The notes: generated from the letters alone by a model not told the origin. 64,000 bases of DNA from Streptococcus constellatus subsp. constellatus (GCF_023167545.1 NZ_AP014647.1:1674001-1738000); one strand, 5' to 3'. Shown: positions 30,438 through 39,800, counted from the stretch's first letter. Program-made: numbers and translations.

Positions 30438-31964
30438 ATGCATATTCACTATAACACAAATCAAACAACTTTACCACTAGAAATCAGTTCTTTCTTGCCA
30501 CAAGACCATCTCGTCTTTACTATTGAAAAAGTGGTGAATGCCTTGGAGGATCGTCACTTCCACACGTTCTATCATAACTTTGGTCGCCCGTCTTATCACC
30601 CTAAAATGCTTTTAGCCGCTCTACTATTTGCCTACTCGCAAGGGATTTTCTCTGGACGAAAAATCGAAAAAATGATGATTGAAAATCTGGCTATGCAGTA
30701 CCTAACAGGACAGTTGGTTGTCAGCTACCGCACTATCAATCGATTTCGAGTCGCTAAAGGGATGGAAGACCTCATTCGTGATCTTTTCATTGACCTCAAT
30801 CTTCGTTTAAAAATGGAAGAGTTAGTGACCTTAGATTGTCTGTTTATTGACGGGACTAAGATTGAAGCCAACGCTAACAAGTATAGTTTCGTGTGGAAAA
30901 AGGCCACAGACAAGTTTTCCGTCAAACTTCAAGAACAGATACAGGTCTATTTTCAAGAAGAAATCACTCCCCTTATCCATCAGGCCATTAGGCTGGACGA
31001 AGAAGAACCGATTGCTTCAGAGCAGTTGATTGAATTCGCTCAAGTCCTCGAAGAAGAATTGGAAAAACTGAACCAAGACATTGAGGAGACACCCGTTAAA
31101 GGAAAGGATGAACGTAAAACTCAACGTCGGAAACTCAAGAAAGTCCTGCGTAAAGTCAAGGATGATTTTTCAGTACGTGCTGAAAAATATGAAGGCTACC
31201 AAGAGACATTTGAAGGGCGTAACAGCTTTTCCAAAACAGATACAGATGCCACTTTTATGCGGATGAAAGAAGACCACATGAAGAATGGTCAACTCAAGGC
31301 TGCTTACAATCTTCAAATCGCTACTGAAAATCAATTTGTTCTTCATTATGATGTCTTCTCAAATCCGACAGATACCAAGACTCTCCTGCCATTCCTTGAA
31401 ACCTATCCGCATGACTTGAAGACCGTTGTCGCAGATGCTGGATATGAAAGTGAAGAGAACCTCCTTCGTTTAGATGAAAAGGAGGTGAACCACCTGATTA
31501 AATATGCCATGTTTGATCAGGAACAGAAGAAAGGGTATAAACAGTCGGCTAGAAACTTAGCGAATTGGTACTATGATGACAAGGAGGATAGCTACACTCA
31601 TCCTGATGGCTGGTGCTATCGTTTTCATCATATCAAACATCAGAAAACACAGACGGACTTTCAACAGGAAATCAAGGTTTACTACGCTGATGAACCTAAA
31701 TCAGCCCCTCAAAAGGGACTATATATCAACGAACGTTATCAACACTTAAAAGCTAAAGAATGCCAAGCGCTTTTATCTCCCGAAGGTAGACAGATTTTCA
31801 ATCAACGTAAGATTGATGTGGAACCTGTCTTTGGGCAGATAAAGGCTTATTTGGGTTACAAGAGATGTAACCTAAGAGGCAAGCGTCAGGTGAAAATTGA
31901 CATGGGTTTAGTGCTCATGGCCAATAATCTCCTTAAATACAATAAGAGAACGACTCAAACTTAA
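30438..31964 (+). CDS. IS1182-family transposase
   Basis: DDE transposase of 508 residues, full length and uninterrupted. The N-terminal DUF772 domain (FYHNFGRPSYHPKMLLAALLFAYSQGIFSGRKIEK) and a TLDCLFIDGTKIEANANKYSFVW segment with the first catalytic Asp are typical of IS1182 transposases. The second Asp is in VVADAGYESEENL and the Glu in the C-terminal RKIDVEPVFGQIKAYLGYKR. The middle is a charged coiled-coil insert (residues ~200-245). It is probably functional. Its mobility is inferred from intactness, not shown. Confidence 0.93.
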   Translation: MHIHYNTNQTTLPLEISSFLPQDHLVFTIEKVVNALEDRHFHTFYHNFGRPSYHPKMLLAALLFAYSQGIFSGRKIEKMMIENLAMQYLTGQLVVSYRTINRFRVAKGMEDLIRDLFIDLNLRLKMEELVTLDCLFIDGTKIEANANKYSFVWKKATDKFSVKLQEQIQVYFQEEITPLIHQAIRLDEEEPIASEQLIEFAQVLEEELEKLNQDIEETPVKGKDERKTQRRKLKKVLRKVKDDFSVRAEKYEGYQETFEGRNSFSKTDTDATFMRMKEDHMKNGQLKAAYNLQIATENQFVLHYDVFSNPTDTKTLLPFLETYPHDLKTVVADAGYESEENLLRLDEKEVNHLIKYAMFDQEQKKGYKQSARNLANWYYDDKEDSYTHPDGWCYRFHHIKHQKTQTDFQQEIKVYYADEPKSAPQKGLYINERYQHLKAKECQALLSPEGRQIFNQRKIDVEPVFGQIKAYLGYKRCNLRGKRQVKIDMGLVLMANNLLKYNKRTTQT

Positions 31965-32003
31965 AAAGCTAGAGTTCCATAATTGGGAATCTCTAGCTTT
32001 TTT
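31963..32003 (+). terminator. Terminator at the right end of the IS1182 element
   Basis: AAAAAGCTAGAG and CTCTAGCTTTTTT arms around a 16-base loop, directly after the transposase stop. Confidence 0.85.
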
Positions 32004-32148
32004 GTGACTGAGAACTATTTTGTCTCAGACTCTTCTTTATTTTAATTAGCATAATGCATTGACCTAGTTGTAGCTTGAAAAATAAAAAACACAAATCCCG
32101 TCTTAATAAAGAAGAACTCATTTTCAGTTTCCTTTCTTTATCATCGAC

Positions 32149-32177
32149 TTGCCAAAGCATTTCTCACATGTTACACT
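32149..32177 (+). promoter_or_regulatory. Promoter of the rlmA(II) gene
   Basis: TTGCCA (32149-32154), 17-base spacer, TACACT (32172-32177), about 30 bases before the ATG. Confidence 0.65.
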
Positions 32178-32207
32178 AGTCAGAGAAATCTATGAAAGAG
32201 AAAACGC

Positions 32208-33059
32208 ATGAAACCCAAACTCAAACGTTTTGAAACAGCTAATCTTTTTGCTTGCCCTTTTTGCCAGCAAGCCTTGTTTTTAGCAGAAAATAGTCTTAAA
32301 TGTAACAATAAGCATTCCTTTGATCTAGCAAAATTCGGTTATGTCAATCTGGCACCACAGGTGAAGCAGTCAAAAGACTACGATAAAACCAACTTTCAAA
32401 ATCGACAATTGATTCTCGAAGCAGGATTCTATCAGCCAATTTTAAACAAACTGTTAGATATTTTAACTTCTTTTCCACAGCATGCTAATCTGTTAGATAT
32501 TGGCTGCGGAGAGGGGTACTATGCTCGAAACCTGCAAGCACAGATGACTGATCAACACATCTACGCGTTTGATTTATCAAAAGAATCGATTCAGCTAGCA
32601 GCCAAAAGCGACCACAGCATGGCAGTAAATTGGTTTGTTGGAGATCTGGCGCATCTTTCCATTCAAGATACCAGTATGGATGTGATTTTGGATATTTTCT
32701 CTCCTGCCAATTATCAAGAGTTTCAACGCGTATTGCGGAAAAACGGCTTGCTTATTAAGGTTATTCCTAATAACCAACATTTGCAAGAAATTCGTAGTAT
32801 CGTTGCCGAGCAATTAACAAACACGAACTATTCCAATCAAAACATCCTTGATCACTTCAAGGAGTCCTTTACCATTATAGATTCCTATGACGTTGCTGGT
32901 ACTTTTTCACTAAAGGAAAATGAAAAAATGGCTCTGCTGAAAATGACTCCGCTTCTTTTCAATATGGATATTGAAAAAATCGACTGGTCATCTTTACATG
33001 AAATCACCATTGCTGCAAAGATTTTGGTCGGTCAAGAAAAACAAACACAAAAGAGGTAG
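32208..33059 (+). CDS. rlmA: 23S rRNA (guanine-N1)-methyltransferase RlmA(II)
   Basis: 283-residue SAM-dependent methyltransferase. The N-terminal zinc finger is FACPFCQQAL followed by CNNKHSFD, a family hallmark used to bind 23S rRNA. SAM motif I is LLDIGCGEGYYARNL near residue 97. In Gram-positives the family methylates G748 in the peptide exit tunnel and affects sensitivity to tylosin-type macrolides and telithromycin. GAAACGC precedes ATG 32208, so the ribosome-binding site is weak. It has its own promoter downstream of the IS element. Confidence 0.9.
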   Translation: MKPKLKRFETANLFACPFCQQALFLAENSLKCNNKHSFDLAKFGYVNLAPQVKQSKDYDKTNFQNRQLILEAGFYQPILNKLLDILTSFPQHANLLDIGCGEGYYARNLQAQMTDQHIYAFDLSKESIQLAAKSDHSMAVNWFVGDLAHLSIQDTSMDVILDIFSPANYQEFQRVLRKNGLLIKVIPNNQHLQEIRSIVAEQLTNTNYSNQNILDHFKESFTIIDSYDVAGTFSLKENEKMALLKMTPLLFNMDIEKIDWSSLHEITIAAKILVGQEKQTQKR

Positions 33060-33101
33060 AAACAGACTGCCGCGAGATACAGCAGTCTATTCAACCCCTT
33101 T

Positions 33102-33782
33102 TTATATGCCTCGATTAAAAGCAAGAAAGACCATTCCCAAAACTAAAACTAAATAGATAACCAGCGCTAAAACACGTTGCCCCACTTGATAAGCTCTTTG
33201 CTCGCCATGGACTGGGAAAATAACAGCACACAGAGCGCCTCCGACTGCACCGCCTAAATGTCCTGCCAGACTGATTCCCGGTGTCAAGCTTAATACCAAG
33301 TTCATAACCAGTAGAATTAAGTAAGATTGACCAAGTTGCTGAATATAGGGATTGTGAACCGCATAGCGCAACGTAATAATAGCGCCAAAAATTCCAAACA
33401 AAGATGTAGAGGCACCTGCCGCCACAGCACTTGGAGTGAAAAAGAAGACAAAAGCATTTCCTAAAATCCCAGACATCAAATAAAGAAACAGAAAATTCCA
33501 TGAACCAAAAATGTCCTCAGCTTGGCGTCCGATAAAATACAGCGTAATCATATTCATCACAAAATGCTCCAAGCCGATATGAACGAAAATCGCTGATACC
33601 AAGCGCCAAATCTGACTTGGAAAATATTGGATGCTTCGCCCATGCATGGCGCCAAACTCATAAATTGTTTGAGTACTGCTGTAAGCAAATCCACGCAATA
33701 AAAACATGGTTAGAAAAAGTCCTGTCGTTATAAGTAATAAAATACTTGTCACAGGATACTGTTTATTATAAATTTTATTCAC
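33102..33782 (-). CDS. Rhomboid-family intramembrane serine protease
   Basis: 226-residue membrane protein with six or seven helices. The catalytic Ser is in GASTSLFGIFGAI (GxSx motif) and the catalytic His in SLAGHLGGAVGGAL; the HxxxN motif HFVMNM is in the second helix region. It cuts membrane proteins within the bilayer; its substrates here are unknown. The start is a GTG at 33782 with AGGAGG nine bases upstream, overlapping the end of the 5-formyltetrahydrofolate cyclo-ligase gene by eight bases. The pair is conserved in streptococci. Confidence 0.92.
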   Translation of the reverse strand: MNKIYNKQYPVTSILLLITTGLFLTMFLLRGFAYSSTQTIYEFGAMHGRSIQYFPSQIWRLVSAIFVHIGLEHFVMNMITLYFIGRQAEDIFGSWNFLFLYLMSGILGNAFVFFFTPSAVAAGASTSLFGIFGAIITLRYAVHNPYIQQLGQSYLILLVMNLVLSLTPGISLAGHLGGAVGGALCAVIFPVHGEQRAYQVGQRVLALVIYLVLVLGMVFLAFNRGI

Positions 33783-34302
33783 AAATCAATACCTCCTGAA
33801 TAGGAATATCGTAATTATCCGGTTGAAAATCCGCTAATTGACAAGGATAAATTGTACTTACTGTCATTCCCTTAAAATCAGCCAAGTAGCGGTCATAATA
33901 ACCTCCACCATAGCCAATCCGGTAGTCACCTTTATTAAAAGCAACACCCGGTACGTGAATCAAATCAATATGAGTTTTCTCTACCACTTGTCCACTCCTT
34001 GGCTCCCAGATACCAAAAGCAGTCAATTCCAAGTCATTTGGATTATAATCCACAAAAATCATGCACCCATGAGGATAAGTCTTCGGAATCACAATTCGCT
34101 TGCCATCTGCTTGTGCTTGTCTGATGAAAAGCCCCGTGTCAAACTCGTGTGGCAAAGATAAATAAGTCGCAATTGTTTTAGCGTGTTGGTAAACAGAGGA
34201 TTTCAGCAAGTACTGTGTGAGCAAAGCATCTCTCTGCTGTTTTGCTATCAATTCCTGTCCTTTCATTTCTCTTACTATCTTTTTACGTAAAGTCGTCTTC
34301 AC
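33775..34302 (-). CDS. 5-formyltetrahydrofolate cyclo-ligase
   Basis: ATP-dependent conversion of 5-formyl-THF to 5,10-methenyl-THF, a folate salvage step. The 175-residue protein shows the N-terminal KKIVREMKG start, the TYLSLPHEFDT strand and the diagnostic VPGVAFNKGDYRIGYGGGYYDRYL signature near residue 125. It begins at GTG 34302 with AAGGAG at good spacing and is translationally coupled to the rhomboid gene. No strong promoter was pinned down in the 455-base upstream region. Confidence 0.93.
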   Translation of the reverse strand: MKTTLRKKIVREMKGQELIAKQQRDALLTQYLLKSSVYQHAKTIATYLSLPHEFDTGLFIRQAQADGKRIVIPKTYPHGCMIFVDYNPNDLELTAFGIWEPRSGQVVEKTHIDLIHVPGVAFNKGDYRIGYGGGYYDRYLADFKGMTVSTIYPCQLADFQPDNYDIPIQEVLICE

Positions 34303-34710
34303 TTATCTTCTCCTTGATAAGGTTGTCAGAATTTCCAATCCGTCATTTATTAAAGTAACAACAAAAACTTTCCAACTTTTTGATTAGCAAAATAGCAAAG
34401 ATGCTTCAGTTGATATCAGTTTCAGATAATAAAAAACATGAAATGAATACTCTAATCTAAGCATAGCTCTTTTTTCTTTATTTAATGAATCAAATCCATC
34501 CCAGATGCCAAAATTTAATGACAGAATCTGGGTACTTCGTCTGCTAACTTTCCTTCAAATAGCACTTTTAAATTTGCGTTTTTATCCAGTTGTAACAAGT
34601 TGGATTAATTCCTGAGTAGTCATTTAAGTAGCTAATATAGGCCTTTTTTTACTTTAATTTAGTATTAAAAATTATTATATCATAAAATCAAGTATTTCAT
34701 CATATAGAAA
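34303..34710. other. Intergenic region with possible decayed coding fragment
   Basis: About 400 bases between the cyclo-ligase start and the gltX terminator, with no intact gene. On the minus strand from about 34627 one can read MTTQELIQLVTT and, after a one-base shift, DKNANLKVLFEGKLADEVP, ending at 34520. This looks like a short, frameshifted coding relic, but I do not recognise the family and chance cannot be excluded. Otherwise the sequence is AT-rich. Confidence 0.35.
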
Positions 34711-34750
34711 GCAAAAACACCACAAAGTTCAAATATTGTGATGTTTTTTT
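34711..34750 (-). terminator. Terminator after gltX
   Basis: AACATCACAA / TTGTGGTGTT (10 bp, one wobble) with a nine-base loop, followed by TTTTTGC on the minus strand, just after the gltX stop. Confidence 0.82.
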
Positions 34751-34757
34751 AGTTAAC

Positions 34758-36221
34758 TTATTGAATATGTTTCAGCATCTTCTCAATATGCTCAATGGAC
34801 TTTTCACGTCCAAGCAGATAAATGGTATCTGGTAATTCTGGTCCGTGCATTTCGCCCGAAACAGCGATTCGGATTGGCATAAAGAGATTTTTACCTTTGA
34901 TACCCGTTTCTTTTTGCACTGCCTTGATTTGCGGGAAGATATTTTCTGATTTGAAGTCTTCATCACTCATAGCTTCCATTTTTTCTTTGAATGCTTTCAA
35001 AACAATCGGTACCGTTTCGCCTGACATAAACTCTTTTTCATTTTCTGTTAGCTCTGGGAAATCTTCAAAGAAGAGGTCTGTGAGCGGTACGATTTCATCA
35101 ACAGATTTCATCTGTGGTTTGTAGAGTGCGACCAATTTCTCAGCCTTATCTGTTAAACGACCAGCTACATCCAAATAAGGTTTTGCCATCTCAAAAATGG
35201 TTTCAAAATCCGCATTTTTAATGTATTCATTGCTCATCCAATCTAATTTCTTTTGGTCAAAGGCAGCCGGAGACTTACTGAGACGATGTTCATCAAAGAG
35301 TTGGATCAATTCTTCGCGAGAGAAAATTTCATTTTCACCGCCAGGATTCCAACCAAGGAGAGCAATAAAGTTAAACACTGCTTCTGGTAGGTAGCCTTTT
35401 TTACGGTAATCTTCGATAAATTGAAGTGTATTCGTATCACGTTTTGACAATTTTTTGCCTGTCTCCGAATTGATAATCAAGGTCATGTGACCAAATTGCG
35501 GTGCTTCCCAACCAAGTGCTTCATAAACCATGAGCTGCTTAGGTGTGTTAGCAATATGGTCATCTCCACGGATAACGTGTGAAATTTCCATTAAGTGATC
35601 ATCAATAACAACGGCAAAGTTGTATGTTGGATAACCATCTTTTTTCTGGATAACCCAATCACCACCGATGTTGCCACCTTCAAATTCAATCTCACCTTTA
35701 ACAAGATCATTCCACTTGTAAATACCAGATTCATTGACTGCAAGACGGACTGTTGGAACGATTCCTTTAGCTTCACGCTCTGCGATATAAGCTACTTTTT
35801 CATCTTCAGACATTCCTAGATATTCATTGATGTAACGAGGCGTTTCTCCAGCAGCTTCCTGCCGTTCACGCTCTGTAGCTAATTCTTCTTCCGTTACGTA
35901 TGATTTGTAAGCCAAGCCTTTTTCGAGCAACTCATTGATATAACCTTGATAAATATCCAAACGTTCAGATTGGCGGTATTTTTCATGCGTTTCTGGACTT
36001 TCATCCCATTCAATCCCTAACCAGCGAAGATTTTCCAGCTGCGAACGCTCCCCGTCTTTGACATGACGCTTGCGGTCTGTATCTTCGATCCGAATAATAA
36101 ACGTACCACCGTAGTGACGAGCATAAAGATAATTAAAGAGCGCAGTCCGCGCATTTCCGATGTGTAACAGTCCCGTTGGACTTGGTGCGTAGCGCACACG
36201 AATTTTATTCGCCAATTTCAT
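34758..36221 (-). CDS. gltX: Glutamyl-tRNA synthetase
   Basis: Class I synthetase charging tRNA-Glu (tRNA gene at 44802-44873), 485-487 residues. HIGH motif HIGN within [20 protein letters not shown] and KMSKS motif as [12 protein letters not shown] near residue 255. In bacteria without GlnRS it also charges tRNA-Gln for later amidation. ATG 36221 has AGGAG only two bases away, so the in-frame TTG at 36215 ([13 protein letters not shown]), eight bases from AGGAG and closer to homologues, may be the real start. An extended -10 (TGGTATAAT) lies at 36284-36292; no T-box. Confidence 0.96.
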   Translation of the reverse strand: MKLANKIRVRYAPSPTGLLHIGNARTALFNYLYARHYGGTFIIRIEDTDRKRHVKDGERSQLENLRWLGIEWDESPETHEKYRQSERLDIYQGYINELLEKGLAYKSYVTEEELATERERQEAAGETPRYINEYLGMSEDEKVAYIAEREAKGIVPTVRLAVNESGIYKWNDLVKGEIEFEGGNIGGDWVIQKKDGYPTYNFAVVIDDHLMEISHVIRGDDHIANTPKQLMVYEALGWEAPQFGHMTLIINSETGKKLSKRDTNTLQFIEDYRKKGYLPEAVFNFIALLGWNPGGENEIFSREELIQLFDEHRLSKSPAAFDQKKLDWMSNEYIKNADFETIFEMAKPYLDVAGRLTDKAEKLVALYKPQMKSVDEIVPLTDLFFEDFPELTENEKEFMSGETVPIVLKAFKEKMEAMSDEDFKSENIFPQIKAVQKETGIKGKNLFMPIRIAVSGEMHGPELPDTIYLLGREKSIEHIEKMLKHIQ

Positions 36222-36283
36222 TTCTCCTAATGTTTATCTTAAATTTCTAACAGGAAAACCCTGTTTCTATTTTAAACGTTACT

Positions 36284-36292
36284 ATTATACCA
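36284..36292 (-). promoter_or_regulatory. Extended -10 promoter of gltX
   Basis: TGGTATAAT on the minus strand, about 60 bases before the start. A small leader hairpin AACAGG/CCTGTT (36248-36265) lies between promoter and gene. Confidence 0.55.
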
Positions 36293-36452
36293 CAAGTTGT
36301 CGAAAAGAAATAACAGAAGCGATGAAACTTTATTATTCTTCGAATCATTTACAGAAGATGAGCGAAAAACAAACTTTCTCTACAGAATTTCCTTAGCAAT
36401 ATAGAAACCGTCGCCTATCTCACCTATCAATTCAATGTTCAGTTACACTTAC

Positions 36453-37817
36453 TTACCCAAACACCTTCTTCAATACTTCACCAATCGTTGTCACACCAAT
36501 AACTTCAGTCTTTTCGGGAATATTCAATCCGTTCAAAGAGTTTTTAGGAACATAAATTTTTGTGAAGCCTAACTTAACAGCTTCGTTGATGCGCTGCTCA
36601 ATGCGATTGACACGGCGGATTTCGCCTGTCAGACCAATTTCGCCAATATAACATTCTTGAGGGTTGGTTGGCTTTTCCTTATAACTGGAAGCAATGGCTA
36701 CCGCTACTGCTAAATCAATAGCAGGCTCATCTAAGCGCACACCACCAGCTGATTTGAGATAAGCATCTTGATTTTGCAGAAGGAGCCCTGCTCGTTTTTC
36801 CAGAACAGCCATGATGAGGCTGGCTCGGTTAAAGTCTAGACCAGTCGTGGTTCGCTTGGCATTGCCGAACATGGTCGGTGTCACCAAAGCCTGTACCTCT
36901 GCTAAAATCGGCCGCGTTCCTTCCATGGTCACGACGATGGATGAGCCGGTCGCGCCGTCCAGCCGCTCTTCCAGAAAGACTTGGCTGGGGTTGATAACCT
37001 CAACTAGCCCGCCAGATTGCATTTCAAAAATGCCAATCTCATTGGTTGAGCCAAAGCGGTTCTTGACTGCTCTCAAGATACGGAAAGTGTGCTGACGTTC
37101 GCCCTCAAAATAAAGCACTGTGTCCACCATGTGCTCTAGCGTTCGGGGGCCAGCTAAGGTTCCTTCCTTGGTCATGTGACCAACGATAAAGGTCGCGATA
37201 TTATTGGTCTTGGCCAGCTGCATGAGCTCAGCTGTCACCTCTCGCACTTGCGAAACCGACCCCTGCACACTGGAAATTTCTGGCGATAGAATCGTCTGAA
37301 TGGAATCTACAATCAAAAAATCTGGTTTAATTTTTTCAATCTCAGCACGAATACTCTGCATATTGGTCTCAGCATAGAGATAAAACTCACTGTCAATATC
37401 CCCTAAACGTTCCGCGCGCAGCTTAATCTGCTCGGCAGACTCTTCCCCACTGACATACAATACCGTTCCCTTGTGAGAGAGTTGGGTCGAAACCTGCAAT
37501 AAAAGGGTAGATTTCCCAATGCCTGGGTCTCCTCCGATTAGAACTAAACTTCCTGGCACCACGCCACCGCCCAAGACGCGGTTAAATTCATCCATATCTG
37601 TCTTGGTACGGTTGACATTGATAGAAGTCACCTCCGCTAACTTCATCGGTCGACTTTTTTCCCCTGTCAGAGAAACACGCGCATTCTTAATCTCTGTAAC
37701 TTCAACCTCTTCGACAAAAGAAGACCAAGCCCCACAGTTAGGGCAGCGCCCTAGATACTTGGGGGAATGATATTCACAATTTTGACAAACAAATGTCGCT
37801 TTTTTCTTGGCTATGAT
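36453..37817 (-). CDS. radA: DNA repair and recombination protein RadA
   Basis: RecA-like ATPase and branch-migration helicase, about 454 residues, which in streptococci helps recombination during transformation. It has an N-terminal zinc finger (CQNC...CPNC), Walker [11 protein letters not shown] near residue 100, the RadA KNRFG motif and a C-terminal Lon-like domain ([16 protein letters not shown]). The conserved N-terminus ([14 protein letters not shown]) has no ATG/GTG/TTG: ATC 37817 or ATA 37814 sits at proper distance from GAGGAA, right after the dut stop. The nearest canonical starts lie inside dut. Probable dut-radA operon. Confidence 0.93.
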   Translation of the reverse strand: MIAKKKATFVCQNCEYHSPKYLGRCPNCGAWSSFVEEVEVTEIKNARVSLTGEKSRPMKLAEVTSINVNRTKTDMDEFNRVLGGGVVPGSLVLIGGDPGIGKSTLLLQVSTQLSHKGTVLYVSGEESAEQIKLRAERLGDIDSEFYLYAETNMQSIRAEIEKIKPDFLIVDSIQTILSPEISSVQGSVSQVREVTAELMQLAKTNNIATFIVGHMTKEGTLAGPRTLEHMVDTVLYFEGERQHTFRILRAVKNRFGSTNEIGIFEMQSGGLVEVINPSQVFLEERLDGATGSSIVVTMEGTRPILAEVQALVTPTMFGNAKRTTTGLDFNRASLIMAVLEKRAGLLLQNQDAYLKSAGGVRLDEPAIDLAVAVAIASSYKEKPTNPQECYIGEIGLTGEIRRVNRIEQRINEAVKLGFTKIYVPKNSLNGLNIPEKTEVIGVTTIGEVLKKVFG

Positions 37818-37830
37818 AGATTCCTCTTTC

Positions 37831-38274
37831 TTAATGCCCAGTGCTTCCAAAACCACCTGTCCGCACACCATCTGCTTCATCATTATCAGCAAGCAAAAAC
37901 GGCGCAAAGACAGCTTGAACGATACGGTCTTCCTCTTCTAAGACTACTTCTTGCTCTGTAATGTTCTGCATTTGCGCAAAGATGTGACCTTCATTTCCCG
38001 GATTGCCATAGTAATCCCCGTCAATAATGCCCACAGAGTTAATCAAAACTAATCCTTTTTTACGTGGATTAGATGAACGATCATAAAGATAAAGCACTTC
38101 ACCAATCTGCATATAGGCTTTGACACCTGTTGGCACTAATTTAATCTCTTTTGGCGCAATAACTGTACGCTCTGCCACTTTTAAGTCATAACCTGCCGCA
38201 TGAGCCGTCTCACGCTTTGGCAGTAAATTTTCATTTGTAAAGCTTGAAACAAGCTCAAAACCACGAATTCGCAT
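37831..38274 (-). CDS. dut: dUTP diphosphatase
   Basis: Removes dUTP and supplies dUMP for thymidylate synthesis. The 147-residue trimeric-type dUTPase has the expected motifs: [40 protein letters not shown], and the C-terminal Gly-rich [13 protein letters not shown] 38274 follows AGAGAAAAAG. Its upstream region holds a CIN-box overlapping a sigma-A promoter, so the dut-radA unit is probably expressed both constitutively and during competence, as in pneumococcus. Confidence 0.96.
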   Translation of the reverse strand: MRIRGFELVSSFTNENLLPKRETAHAAGYDLKVAERTVIAPKEIKLVPTGVKAYMQIGEVLYLYDRSSNPRKKGLVLINSVGIIDGDYYGNPGNEGHIFAQMQNITEQEVVLEEEDRIVQAVFAPFLLADNDEADGVRTGGFGSTGH

Positions 38275-38304
38275 CTTTTTCTCTTTTCTACTTTTACTTT
38301 CCCT

Positions 38305-38333
38305 ATTATACTAAATTCGTAAAAAACACGCAA
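38305..38333 (-). promoter_or_regulatory. Overlapping sigma-A promoter and CIN-box of dut-radA
   Basis: The complement reads TTGCGT (38328-38333), 17 bases, TATAAT (38305-38310). Within the spacer TTTTTTACGAATT contains TACGAATT (38314-38321), one base from the SigX consensus TACGAATA and preceded by the usual T-run. Both polymerase forms could start here. Confidence 0.78.
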
Positions 38334-38360
38334 AATGCAGGTCATCTTTCAGCCTGCACT
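38331..38360 (-). terminator. Terminator after the S66 peptidase gene
   Basis: GTGCAGG / CCTGCAT arms (7 bp, one wobble, 11-base loop) followed by TTTTGCG on the minus strand, overlapping the -35 of dut. Confidence 0.6.
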
Positions 38361-38367
38361 TTTTAAT

Positions 38368-39402
38368 TTATTCTGGCTCATTCAAAAATCGAATCACTTG
38401 CTCGTTGGCATCCACCTCAGCTTTCACTCCAAAAGGAACAATTGCTCTTGGAGTAGCATGTCCAACATTTAAATTATATAAAATAGGAATATCTGTATCA
38501 ATGACATCAAGCAGGATTTGTTTATATTCTCCATAATAAGTTTCATCCATTGGTTTTCCGACAAGAATCCCATTTAAAACCGTAAAAATTCCCGTTGCTT
38601 TTAAAGTCTCTAACATTTTTCGATATAAAGTTGGTTCTGGTTTTTCCTCACTGGTTTCCAACAAAAGAATTTTTCCTGCCCACTCTGAAAGACTAGGAAA
38701 GAGCTGATATTGCGCACACAATTCAATCGTATCCTCGTATCTTGTATTATCAAATATCTGATAGAGTGACTCCAAGCAACCACCTAAAATTTCTCCAGTA
38801 AAGATTGCTTTGCCTTTTAGCAATTCAAATCCTTGATTTTCATGACGAGTTCGTTTCGTTCCCAGGGCTTTTTCACTGAAATCCGTTCTCTCCTCGTACC
38901 AAACTTCGCTCGGGCGGATTTCTGAGATACTGCCTGTCGTAATCAATTCTTTGAAATAAGAAAATGTGTAAGGGAGCATATCTGTCTCTAGTTCACAAAC
39001 ATCAGCAAGAAAAGATTGCCCATAAAAAGTCTTGATTCCTAACTTGTGCAGCATAAGATGATTGATTGTAGTATCAGAAAAACCTAGGAATACTTTCTGA
39101 TGTACAACTTTTTTTAGCTCATCATTCTCAAACAAATAAGGCAGCAACCGATAAGTATCATCTCCACCGATAGCACATAAAATCATATCAATTGAAGAAT
39201 CCTTGAAAGCCTGAATCAAATCTTGCGCTCTGGACTCAGGATGATCTGCCAGATAGCCCATTCCTTTTTGTGCATGCTCTAAAAACTTCACTTCAAGCCC
39301 CAAGTCTCTCAAGCGCTTTACTCCCAAGTTCACTTCATGTTTAACAGCACTTTCTCCAATGATTCCACTTGATAAACTAACGATTCCAACGGTCTTTATC
39401 AT
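38368..39402 (-). CDS. S66-family serine carboxypeptidase (LD-carboxypeptidase / MccF-like)
   Basis: 344-residue cytoplasmic serine peptidase. The nucleophile Ser is in VFLGFSDTTINHLML near residue 110, with the Glu of LLLETSEEKPEPT near 240 and His of LNVGHATPRAIVPFG near 320 completing the Ser-Glu-His triad. Length and the SGGDDTYRLLPYL-like IGGDDTYRLLPYL segment place it nearer the MccF-type branch than the wall-recycling LdcA. Substrate unknown: murein peptides or microcin C-like aminoacyl nucleotides are both possible. ATG 39402 follows AAGGAAGAG. Confidence 0.88.
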   Translation of the reverse strand: MIKTVGIVSLSSGIIGESAVKHEVNLGVKRLRDLGLEVKFLEHAQKGMGYLADHPESRAQDLIQAFKDSSIDMILCAIGGDDTYRLLPYLFENDELKKVVHQKVFLGFSDTTINHLMLHKLGIKTFYGQSFLADVCELETDMLPYTFSYFKELITTGSISEIRPSEVWYEERTDFSEKALGTKRTRHENQGFELLKGKAIFTGEILGGCLESLYQIFDNTRYEDTIELCAQYQLFPSLSEWAGKILLLETSEEKPEPTLYRKMLETLKATGIFTVLNGILVGKPMDETYYGEYKQILLDVIDTDIPILYNLNVGHATPRAIVPFGVKAEVDANEQVIRFLNEPE

Positions 39403-39473
39403 CTTCTCTCTTCCTTAATCAATGATTTGAAATATTATAACATAAATCAGCCAAAAGCAACGACAAAAATATA

Positions 39474-39503
39474 AAACAAAAAGACCACCTTTTGGTGATC
39501 TTT
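39474..39503 (-). terminator. Terminator of the former amidotransferase gene
   Basis: AAAGATCACC / GGTGGTCTTT (10 bp, one wobble) with an AAAA loop, followed by TTTGTTTT on the minus strand. It lies downstream of the glutamine-amidotransferase remnant. Confidence 0.7.
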
Positions 39504-39517
39504 ATAGGGAGATTATT

Positions 39518-39586
39518 ATGAAAAAGTTTAGGATTTCATCAAATAAAGTTAGGAGGTCTTCATTTGATAGTTTTATTATAGAATGA
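39518..39586 (+). CDS. Possible 22-residue small basic protein
   Basis: ATG 39518 opens a 22-codon frame (MKKFRISSNKVRRSSFDSFI plus two residues, then TGA) with AGGGAG six bases upstream, a better ribosome-binding site than expected by chance. The peptide is basic and has no signal or membrane segment. No convincing plus-strand promoter is seen and the region is full of relics, so this is a weak prediction. Confidence 0.25.
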   Translation: MKKFRISSNKVRRSSFDSFIIE

Positions 39587-39620
39587 TTTTCTTAAATGAA
39601 GCTTAAGACTCATTTTAAAT

Positions 39621-39800
39621 TTATAATTCCCTCAAAAGGTACTGAAAAAATTCTAGATTTCCTTTTTCCTCATTGATTAAAAACTCTGGGTACCATTGAA
39701 GCCCAATGATACGACTACCATCTAGCGACTCAGTCGCTTCAATAATTTTAACTCCATGATAAAATACTGTTGCGTGAAAATTCGGTGCCAAATCCTTAAC
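39621..39800 (-). pseudogene. C-terminal remnant of a class I glutamine amidotransferase (peptidase C26-like)
   Basis: The minus strand encodes about 59 residues, including APNFHATVFYHGVKIIEA and DGSRIIGLQWYPEFLINEEK, ending EFFQYLLREL at a stop at 39621. This is the C-terminal end of gamma-glutamyl-GABA hydrolase/PuuD-like enzymes, whose catalytic motif is normally QWHPE; here Tyr replaces His. A stop codon and the gpsA promoter region lie directly upstream, and the N-terminal domain with the Cys nucleophile is gone. Confidence 0.78.

Larger units (their letters stand above)
30313..32035 (+). mobile_element. IS1182-family insertion sequence
   Basis: About 1.72 kb with terminal inverted repeats: GAAGAGTCTGGGACAATAG at the left and, on the complement at the right, GAAGAGTCTGAGACAAAATAG. 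It holds one intact transposase. Terminator hairpins lie just inside both ends (30343-30376 and 31963-32003), which stop transcription entering or leaving. No clear target duplication is visible (left flank ends ...CAAAAAT, right flank starts TTTATTT). Confidence 0.85.

Noticed and set aside
30300..32050. Target-site duplication around the IS1182 element
   Set aside because: Flanks differ (CAAAAAT versus TTTATTT), so no duplication can be claimed.
36300..36452. Possible carbonic-anhydrase remnant between radA and gltX, where pneumococcus has that gene
   Set aside because: No recognisable residues of the family could be read in any frame.
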